From: Bryobacteraceae bacterium | GTDB lineage: Bacteria > Acidobacteriota > Terriglobia > Bryobacterales > Bryobacteraceae | Assembly (NCBI GenBank): GCA_041394945.1 | Contig: JAWKHH010000004.1 | Location: 1,240,001-1,304,000, forward strand | DNA length: 64,000 bases | Reading direction: 5' to 3' | Shown: positions 57,968 to 64,000 of the stretch, in pieces | How positions within the stretch are numbered: position 1 is the stretch's first letter | How the letters are laid out: every line of letters starts with the position of its first letter | Made by a program: the position numbers and the translations under genes | The notes under the pieces: model-generated | What the model was told of the DNA's origin: nothing | Seen by the model: only the letters and a program-made list of their open reading frames with translations | Database searches by the model: none

Positions 57968-59812
57968 ATGTCTGGCCCAGCCACCAGCGAAACCCGCAAG
58001 CGCTTCCGGCCGTACGGGCTGTATCTGATCCTGTGGAGCGGAGCTCTGATGAGTCTATCCGGAGCGTCCTATCTGCGCATCGTCGATCAGACGATCGGCA
58101 AGTTGCCGCTCATGCAGCGCCTGCAATGGGGCAATGAGCGCCCGCTCCTCCGGGTAGCCGTACTCCGCAGCGCGTCGACGGCGGTCCGCAGCGGCGACCA
58201 TCCCGAGTACTACTACGACCTCGCCGCCTACTGGGAGCACCAGATGCACGGCGCGGGCATCGAGTTCGAAACCATCGACGACGCGCAACTGGCGAGCGGC
58301 CTCGATTCGGAAATCACAGTGCTAGTCCTGCCGTGGGCCGTCTGCATGAGCGATCAGCAGCGGTTGGTGGTTCGCGACTTCGTCGCCAACGGCCATGGCC
58401 TGGTTGCCACGGGCCCGGTAGGCGCCCGCCGGGAAGACTGCGCGTGGAACGGGTGGGAGTTCATGACCGCTCTTACGAGCGTGACGAATATTGAGAGCTT
58501 CACTCCGGAAGCCGGCACGTTCGCAAGTTTTCGCGGCCGGCAATATTACTCGTCCGGCGTTCCGCCGGGCCTGCTCGTCGAAATGCCGGCCCACGAGATG
58601 ACCGTCGGCGCCGCGCATCAGCCGGACGTCTACTGGAGCGATTCGCACTGGCAGCCGCACGATGGAAATGAGGCGGGCGACGCCGCCGTCGGCGTGCACA
58701 ACTCCTACGGCGAGGGACGCGTGGTCTGGTTCGGATATAACGAACGGCTGGCCGCCGCGCGGGACCAGAAGCCGCTCGACAGTCTCGCCCTATCGGCCAT
58801 CCGTTGGGCGGGCCGGGAACCGCTGATCGCAGCCGCGCCCTGGCCGGCGAATGCGGAAGCCGCGGTAGTGCTCGCGGCGACGGCCGGTTCCAACCGCGAG
58901 TCCGCGGATGCGGTGGCCGGAATGCTGCGCGCCACGGCCGTGCCCGGCACGATCTTCGCGGAACCGGCCGGACTTCCGCGCGATCCCACGGGCGTCGAGA
59001 CCGCCGCCAGCGGCGACACCAATGAGCCGGTCTCCGACCAGAGCGTCTTCATACAGGTACAGACCCTTCAGAAAATGCGCCAGAACCTCGAACAAGCCGC
59101 CTCCGCGCCCGTGTTTGGATTCAAACCGGCGCAAGACTTGTGGAACATCGACACCGTGGTGGCGCTTCGTTCCTCGGGATTCCGCTACTTCGTCGACCGC
59201 GGCCAAAGCCGCCGCGCCGCCCCGGAGCTGATCGAGTTCCCGCCGGCCACGTGGTTCGGCAAGCGGGTGGAAGTGGGGAGGCTGGGCGCGGGCTGGTCCG
59301 ACGATTTCGAAGTGGTGGCGCGCTACCAGGGCCCTACCCCATGGAAGACGGACCTGGCCCAGGGCTTCCTCGATGAGTTCCAGACGGCCCGCTACCTCTA
59401 TGGCGCGTACACGCTCACGTTCCGATCCCTTCTGCTGGCGGCGCCGGAGAACATCCACATCGTCCGTGCGGCCGTTGACGAGATGAAGAGGAATCCGGTG
59501 TGGTTCGCCTCGGCGGGCCAACTCACAGACTGGTGGTCCCGGCGGAACAAGGTTCGTGTGGAGACGCGGCGGGTGAATCAGCATCGTTTACGCGTCGCCG
59601 TTGTGAACCAAGGCAAGCAGGATCTGGACGAGGCCAGCGTTTATCTTTACCTGCCTTTCAATGCGCAGCGGGTGCGCATCATCTCCGAGTTCATCGGAAA
59701 GGCTGTTCCGGAGTGGCAGCCGCTGCCTGAGGACGAGGCGATCCGGCTGATCTTCCCGAAGCTGGCCGCCGAAAGCAGCCACGTGTTCATCGTGGCGTTG
59801 GACGAATCATGA
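57968..59812 (+). CDS. Membrane-anchored GATase-like/degenerate polysaccharide deacetylase protein
   Basis: 614 aa. One N-terminal transmembrane helix (about aa 17-37) puts the rest in the periplasm. The first part (about aa 60-275) resembles a class I glutamine-amidotransferase-like Rossmann domain (VAVLRSASTAV, EITVLVLPWAVCMSDQQ, HGLVATGPVG). The second (about aa 295-480) follows the NodB-deacetylase pattern (AEAAVVLAATAGSNRESADAVAGML, FGFKPAQDLWNIDTVVALRSSGFRYFVD), but the catalytic TFDD is replaced by LAATAG and no HxxxH pair is seen. A C-terminal beta domain follows. It may bind rather than deacetylate the polymer, standing where PgaB would act. ATGA overlap with the GH18 gene. Confidence 0.65.
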   Translation: MSGPATSETRKRFRPYGLYLILWSGALMSLSGASYLRIVDQTIGKLPLMQRLQWGNERPLLRVAVLRSASTAVRSGDHPEYYYDLAAYWEHQMHGAGIEFETIDDAQLASGLDSEITVLVLPWAVCMSDQQRLVVRDFVANGHGLVATGPVGARREDCAWNGWEFMTALTSVTNIESFTPEAGTFASFRGRQYYSSGVPPGLLVEMPAHEMTVGAAHQPDVYWSDSHWQPHDGNEAGDAAVGVHNSYGEGRVVWFGYNERLAAARDQKPLDSLALSAIRWAGREPLIAAAPWPANAEAAVVLAATAGSNRESADAVAGMLRATAVPGTIFAEPAGLPRDPTGVETAASGDTNEPVSDQSVFIQVQTLQKMRQNLEQAASAPVFGFKPAQDLWNIDTVVALRSSGFRYFVDRGQSRRAAPELIEFPPATWFGKRVEVGRLGAGWSDDFEVVARYQGPTPWKTDLAQGFLDEFQTARYLYGAYTLTFRSLLLAAPENIHIVRAAVDEMKRNPVWFASAGQLTDWWSRRNKVRVETRRVNQHRLRVAVVNQGKQDLDEASVYLYLPFNAQRVRIISEFIGKAVPEWQPLPEDEAIRLIFPKLAAESSHVFIVALDES

Positions 59813-60843
59813 GGGCCGCGGGCGTCATTCTAGTCGCGCTGGCCGCCGCTTCGACCAGCGGTGCCGAGCGGCCGCTCGCCCAGTTCTACTACGTGAGCGA
59901 CAACGCGGCGCTACGTTCCCTGGAAGCGAACATTGACTCGATCGGGCTGCTCTCGCCGGCGTGGATCGAGGTGGATCCGTCCGGCGGGCTGACAACATCG
60001 ATCGAACCGCGGGTTATGGAACTGGCCGCCGCGCACAGTGTCCATGTGATGCCTCTTGTGATGAATGCGAACTTCGATCCGGCGGTGGCGGCCGCCGTGC
60101 TACGTGAGGAGACCGTTCGGTCCGCACTGGCGGCGAAGATCGCGCGACTGGTTCTCAGCGAGAATTTCGACGGCGTGCAGTTGGACTTCGAGGGCCTCGA
60201 CAGCACGACGCGAGACGGTTACACGGCGCTCGCCAGAACACTGGCCGCGCAGTTGAGCCGCTACGGAAAGCGCCTTGCCGTCACCGTGGCGGCGCCGGTG
60301 TACGCTATCGGCCCAATCGACCAGAAACCCTCCGCTTGGCTGGCGACGCCGCGTTCCGAGGGGTTCGACTACGCGAAGCTGGGCGCGGCGGCGGATTTTG
60401 TGACGTTGATGGCCTACGACCAATACGCCACCGCCGACGCGGCGGGTCCCGTGGCGGGTTTCGAATGGGTGGATGCGTGTATCCGCAAGGCGCTCGAATG
60501 GATCCCGGCCGGCAAGCTGACGCTGGGGCTGCCGTTCTACCACCGGCGTTGGGCAGGTGCGCGGATCGCGACCGGTTCGTGGGCCGAAGCGCAGGCGGAA
60601 GCAATCCGGGAGAACGCTCCCACGGAGTGGCATCCGATGCACCAGGAGCCGTTCATCCGGTTCGAGCGCGCCGGCGTCGCGAATGTCGTCTGGTTCCACA
60701 ATGCAGCGAGCCTGGAGCGGCGCCTGGAACTGGCGCGGCGGTACGGGTTGCGTGGGTTTTCCGCGTGGCGGTTGGGGCAGGAGGATCCCGCGGTATGGCC
60801 GCGATTGTTCGAGCGGAAGGGAGTGCTCGCGGCATGGCGTTGA
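59809..60843 (+). CDS. Secreted GH18-family glycoside hydrolase
   Basis: 344 aa with a signal peptide (about aa 1-19). The TIM barrel shows the GH18 signature DGVQLDFE (aa 121-128), with Glu128 as the catalytic acid, plus VTLMAYDQY and the closing SAWRLGQEDP. It is closest in style to YaaH/YdhD-type spore and wall hydrolases, which act on GlcNAc-containing glycans. In this operon it may trim or edit a GlcNAc-type polymer, as the hydrolase half of PgaB does. The ATG overlaps the previous stop by 4 nt, and the next gene starts 10 nt before its own stop. Confidence 0.85.
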   Translation: MRAAGVILVALAAASTSGAERPLAQFYYVSDNAALRSLEANIDSIGLLSPAWIEVDPSGGLTTSIEPRVMELAAAHSVHVMPLVMNANFDPAVAAAVLREETVRSALAAKIARLVLSENFDGVQLDFEGLDSTTRDGYTALARTLAAQLSRYGKRLAVTVAAPVYAIGPIDQKPSAWLATPRSEGFDYAKLGAAADFVTLMAYDQYATADAAGPVAGFEWVDACIRKALEWIPAGKLTLGLPFYHRRWAGARIATGSWAEAQAEAIRENAPTEWHPMHQEPFIRFERAGVANVVWFHNAASLERRLELARRYGLRGFSAWRLGQEDPAVWPRLFERKGVLAAWR

Positions 60844-61652
60844 GACTTCGATTTCTATGCTTCGCCGCGGCTGCGTTGATGGCAGCCCCTCCGATTGAGA
60901 CGCATCAAAAGATTGTGCGCGTGCCGGCCGATACGGAGATCGATCTGCGTCTTCGGCATACGCTGTCTTCGGCAGAGTCCAAGACCGATGAACGCATCGA
61001 GTTCGAAGTGGTGGACGAAGTGCGGCTGGGCGACGTCATTGTGATTCCACGCGGGAGCCTGGCCTGGGGCGTACTCACCGCCGTTGAGCCTAAGAGCCGG
61101 CTGCGGAAGAACGGCAAAATCGACCTGGATTTGCAGGCCGTTTGCCTGCCGGACGGATCGGCGGCGGCGCTGCGGGCGGTTCAGCGTGGCATGATCAACC
61201 GCGGCGCGATCGACACCAACGTCAGCGACAGCGTGCTCGCGCTGCCCGCGCTACCGGTGCTGCTGTTCCTGTATGGCAAGGACATCACGATTCCGAAGGG
61301 CCGCGAGTTCACCGCCTATCTGGCCGAAGACATCCAACTGGACCGTGCCGGCCTCGAAGACCCGCGACCCGGCGTGTGCACGCCCGGCGTGGACCCGTTC
61401 GCCGCGCCACAGCCGGCGGAGGACGTGCTTTCCACGGTGGACGTGAGGTCGAACCCGGATGGGGCGGAAATCGTGGTGAACGGCAGGTTTATGGGCTTTA
61501 CGCCGGCGACGCTTCGTCTGGCGGCGGGCGAGCATCAGGTGAAACTGCTGAAGCCCGGCAAGGCCACCTGGGAACGGCTGCTGGTGGTGACACCGGGCGG
61601 CGAAACCAGAATTCAAGCCGCGATGGAGGACACCCTCGTTGTCTCGCGATAG
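60834..61652 (+). CDS. Secreted PEGA-domain protein
   Basis: 272 aa from ATG 60834, with a signal peptide (about aa 1-18). The N-terminal region (about aa 19-175) has beta-rich segments (LGDVIVIPRGSLAWGVLTAVEPKSRLRKNGKIDLDLQAV) of the kind seen in periplasmic proteins of Acidobacteriota. A C-terminal PEGA domain (about aa 200-270: VDVRSNPDGAEIVVNGRFMGFTPATLRLAAGEHQVKLLKPG) is clear. PEGA domains are thought to contact cell-surface glycans or other envelope components. It overlaps the GH18 gene by 10 nt, so it belongs to the operon. Confidence 0.82.
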   Translation: MALRLRFLCFAAAALMAAPPIETHQKIVRVPADTEIDLRLRHTLSSAESKTDERIEFEVVDEVRLGDVIVIPRGSLAWGVLTAVEPKSRLRKNGKIDLDLQAVCLPDGSAAALRAVQRGMINRGAIDTNVSDSVLALPALPVLLFLYGKDITIPKGREFTAYLAEDIQLDRAGLEDPRPGVCTPGVDPFAAPQPAEDVLSTVDVRSNPDGAEIVVNGRFMGFTPATLRLAAGEHQVKLLKPGKATWERLLVVTPGGETRIQAAMEDTLVVSR

Positions 61653-61662
61653 GAGCACCCGC

Positions 61663-62247
61663 ATGCGTCAATCACTCGCAATTCTTCTTGCCACTCTGCT
61701 TGGCATGCCGCTGACAGCCCAGGAGGGCGGCCTTCGTCTGGTCGTGCTGCAGGGCGAGGGCGCGGTGAACAATATCCGCCGCCGAGCCGTGAGTCCGGTG
61801 GAGGTTGAAGTGCGCGACGCACGCAACCGTCCGGTGGAGGCGGCCAAGGTTCGCTTCACACTGCCGGAACTGGGGCCCGGAGGACGGTTCGTCGACGGGT
61901 CGCGAACGCTCGAAGCGCTCACCGATGCGCGTGGGCGCGCCGGTTTCTCGTCGTTCGTGCCAAACGGGCAAGAGGGCCGTTTCAGCCTCGCTGTCGACGT
62001 CAACGCAGCGGGTCGCGAGGCCGGCACGGCCATCGTGCAGTCAAACAGCCTCTTTCAGTTCAAGGCGCCCCGGCTTGACGAACCCGAAGTGAAACGCACC
62101 AATCGCGGGAGGGCGCTGATGCTCGTGCTCGGCATCGGCGCGGCGGCCACGCTGGGCGGCGTACTTGCCAGCCGGGGCGGCGGCGGTCCGCAAACGCCGC
62201 CGGTTTCGATCGGTGTGGGCGGGGTGGGCGTGGGAGGGCCTCGTTGA
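61663..62247 (+). CDS. Secreted Ig-like/TM protein, module B gene 1
   Basis: 194 aa from ATG 61663, with AGGAG at 61651-61655. A signal peptide (about aa 1-19), an Ig-like domain (about aa 22-120: LVVLQGEGAVNNIRRRAVSPVEVEVRDARNRPVEAAKVRF), one transmembrane helix (about aa 152-172: ALMLVLGIGAAATLGGVLAS) and a Gly-rich tail reproduce the layout of the gene at 44545, including the shared EGAV and PVE/PVN-AA motifs. A TTGA overlap joins it to the next gene. Function unknown. Confidence 0.78.
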   Translation: MRQSLAILLATLLGMPLTAQEGGLRLVVLQGEGAVNNIRRRAVSPVEVEVRDARNRPVEAAKVRFTLPELGPGGRFVDGSRTLEALTDARGRAGFSSFVPNGQEGRFSLAVDVNAAGREAGTAIVQSNSLFQFKAPRLDEPEVKRTNRGRALMLVLGIGAAATLGGVLASRGGGGPQTPPVSIGVGGVGVGGPR

Positions 62248-63164
62248 CGCGTTGGTCCATCCTGGCGCTTCCCGCAGCGCTCGCGGCACAGGTGACCTTG
62301 GGTGGGTCGCATACGGGATTCGTGTTCGATGAACTGCGGCATGAGATCCGGCCGGTCATCGGCGAGCCGGGCGCCGCATACCTGGGCGCGGCTGTAGTGC
62401 TGCCGTTTCGCCCGGAGCAGGTCTGGATTCGGAACGGCGGGGCGGCGGCCATCGCGATCGCCAAGAACGAGGAAGGCGCCGCCGAGGCGTGGCGAATCGG
62501 CGGGCTCAAGTCCGGCGCGCTCGAAACGGTTCGGCTGGCCAGCGCCGAATCAGCCTGGGTGAGCACGGACGGAAACCTCGCACTGCTTGCTTCGGAGGGT
62601 CACGTGCGCCTGGTGTCCGGGTCGATCGTGGGAGACCCCGTGCCGCGCGATTCCCTGCCCGGGCCGCTGGGCGCTGTCGCGTTCCAGCCCGAACCGGAGT
62701 GCGCCATCCTCGCAACGGCTAACGAAGAACACACAGCGATTGTGCACCTGTGCGCCGGCGCGCCCGCGGAACCACGCGTGGAGCGATACCTGGAGCCAAC
62801 CGTCCCCACGGCCATGACACGGGCTTTCGGCGTGCTGTGGATCGCCGACCGTGCCTCCTCCCGACTTCTCCGCGTCGGTGAGAGCGTCGATACGGCCGCC
62901 GAGGGGCTTGACGATGCCGCGGGCATCCAGGCGGTCTCGCGCTCGGAACTGGCCATCGCCCATCGTGGCGGCATCGCCGTCGTCGATACGGCCAACGGCT
63001 CCGCCGCCTCCATCGATCTGCCGCTCACGCCGGACCGCCTCGAATACCTCGCTCCCGGACGCATCCTCGTCTGCAACCGATTGCGCGAGGACCCGGTCCT
63101 GGTGATCGACCTCGAACAGAACCGCGAGACCTTCTTCATCCCGCTGCCCGGAGGGACGCGATGA
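62244..63164 (+). CDS. Secreted beta-propeller-like protein, module B gene 2
   Basis: 306 aa from TTG 62244 (4-nt overlap with the previous stop). A signal (MTRWSILALPAALAA) precedes repeated short beta units (AWVSTDGNLALLASEGHVRLVSG; LGAVAFQPEPECAILATA; LWIADRASSRLLRVGESVDTAAEGL; GIAVVDTANGSAASIDLP), probably a propeller. It occupies the position of the gene at 45300 but is 100 residues longer. No catalytic motif is seen. Confidence 0.72.
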   Translation: MTRWSILALPAALAAQVTLGGSHTGFVFDELRHEIRPVIGEPGAAYLGAAVVLPFRPEQVWIRNGGAAAIAIAKNEEGAAEAWRIGGLKSGALETVRLASAESAWVSTDGNLALLASEGHVRLVSGSIVGDPVPRDSLPGPLGAVAFQPEPECAILATANEEHTAIVHLCAGAPAEPRVERYLEPTVPTAMTRAFGVLWIADRASSRLLRVGESVDTAAEGLDDAAGIQAVSRSELAIAHRGGIAVVDTANGSAASIDLPLTPDRLEYLAPGRILVCNRLREDPVLVIDLEQNRETFFIPLPGGTR

Positions 63165-64000
63165 TCCGCGCGCTGGTGCTCGCGTTGGCCGCGCTGCCCG
63201 CGATGGCGCAGGACGTCATCGTCAGTTACCTCAACTACAATTTCGGCAACCAGACCATCTTGAAGGAAGACGACGTCATCGGGTTTCCGGTGACGGCCAT
63301 CGGCTCGCGCTCGTCGTTTGCAGTCGTCATCAGCAATCGCGGCAAGAACCCCGTGAGCATCGCGGCGGTGGACGCCGCCGGCCCCGGTTTCGAGCTTTCG
63401 CAAGTGCCGCTGTTGCCCGCGGCCATCGTCGGCGGCGGCGAGACTCGCTTCAATATCCAGTTCGCACCGGTGACCGCGGGCGACTCACGCGGACAACTCC
63501 GTCTCCGCGTCGCCGGCGTCGTCTACAACTACGGCCTGCTCGCCACCGGAGCGGCTGCCGTGCTCGAATTCGAAAGCCTCACCGGATCCGGCGACGCCGT
63601 CGGAACGGTTCCCCCGGTGATCGACTTCGGGGCCGCCGCGGTGAACATCAGCCGCAACGTGGTCCGCTTCCGGATCCGCAACACAGGCAACGCCGAGGGG
63701 CGCGTCGGGAACCTCGCGATATCCGGAAGTTCGTTCTCGCTGCTCGATCCTCCTTCGCTGCCCTACACGCTCCAGCCGGGCGAGGCGATCTACTTCGGAA
63801 TCGCCTTCGTGCCGCGCGAGATCGGCGATGTTCGGGGGCAATTCCGGCTCGACAATCGCCAGTTCGTTCTCGCCGGCCGCGGCACGGGCGCCCAGTTGAC
63901 CGCCGCTCTGGCGTTCGGCGATATCCGCCTGCCGCTCAAGGCGCAAACCCCGGCCATTGTGCCGAACACCGATGTCGGCAGCCGCCGTACGTTCGGCATC
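63161..64000 (+). CDS. Choice-of-anchor-D secreted protein, module B gene 3 (3' partial)
   Basis: 280 residues visible; the frame is open at the window end. ATG 63161 overlaps the previous stop (ATGA). A signal peptide (MIRALVLALAALPAMA) is followed by ASH/choice-of-anchor-D repeats (FAVVISNRGKNPVSIAAVDAAGPGFEL; FRIRNTGNAEGRVGNLAISGSSFSLL). It is the counterpart of the gene at 45917. Its full length and C-terminal domains cannot be seen here. Confidence 0.78.
   Translation, partial: MIRALVLALAALPAMAQDVIVSYLNYNFGNQTILKEDDVIGFPVTAIGSRSSFAVVISNRGKNPVSIAAVDAAGPGFELSQVPLLPAAIVGGGETRFNIQFAPVTAGDSRGQLRLRVAGVVYNYGLLATGAAAVLEFESLTGSGDAVGTVPPVIDFGAAAVNISRNVVRFRIRNTGNAEGRVGNLAISGSSFSLLDPPSLPYTLQPGEAIYFGIAFVPREIGDVRGQFRLDNRQFVLAGRGTGAQLTAALAFGDIRLPLKAQTPAIVPNTDVGSRRTFGI

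Overview
The window is GC-rich, densely coded chromosomal DNA. The gene content suggests a soil-type Acidobacteriota, probably close to Solibacter/Bryobacter. This is inference from two Oar-like TonB-dependent receptors (one with an N-terminal carboxypeptidase-like domain), an NHL-repeat protein, many Tat-like leaders on enzymes, choice-of-anchor-D proteins and an IS1634-type element. No 16S rRNA or other firm taxonomic marker is present.

Layout. 1-8.8 kb: a 5'-truncated DAHP-synthase-like gene coupled to tyrA, a Crp/Fnr regulator, two unknowns, a queuosine-precursor operon (MFS-queC-queE, minus strand), an oligogalacturonate-lyase-like protein and a PaaK-like ligase. 8.9-18.8 kb: two tandem CZB zinc-binding proteins, tRNA-Lys, a large TonB-dependent receptor, then an envelope/redox run (double-parvulin PPIase, HExxH protein, TlpA-like thioredoxin, DsbD-N-like protein, GT9, NHL-repeat protein). 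18.8-21.9 kb: an MddA/NnrU-like methyltransferase gene split by a 2,272-bp IS1634-like element with 4-bp target duplications. The element carries a twice-frameshifted transposase and a coupled KTSC-domain passenger gene. 22-31.7 kb: a GT2-methyltransferase fusion, a Tat-type Gfo/Idh/MocA oxidoreductase, a PhoB/PhoR-like pair, Tat-RidA, a degenerate receiver, a zinc ribbon, an esterase, an M28 peptidase and a DtxR regulator. 31.7-37.3 kb: the conserved block SRP RNA-dnaX-ybaB-recR, then glcE-glcF. 37.3-44.5 kb: an amidohydrolase divergent from a SelA-like PLP enzyme, an unknown Tat-type protein, a second Oar-like receptor and a PP2C phosphatase. 44.5-49.1 kb: a three-gene secreted module and a SoxC/SoxD-like sulfite dehydrogenase pair.

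49.1-64 kb is the most interesting part. A CBM2-bearing putative glycoside hydrolase diverges from a tightly coupled operon of at least 12 kb. The operon encodes a KaiC-REC-degenerate GGDEF protein (BcsE-like domain order), a TPR/beta-barrel exporter (PgaA/BcsC-like), a processive GT2 synthase (PgaC-like, no PilZ), a 75-aa membrane protein, a GATase-like/degenerate deacetylase protein, a GH18 hydrolase and a PEGA protein. It ends with a second copy of the three-gene secreted module seen at 44.5-47.3 kb. I read this as an undescribed exopolysaccharide synthesis-export system mixing pga-like and bcs-like parts.

Several genes without a visible Shine-Dalgarno have a -10-like hexamer 5-14 nt before the start codon, which suggests leaderless or very short-leader transcripts. 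No gene-free stretch exceeds 300 bases, and I saw no CRISPR array, rRNA or prophage.
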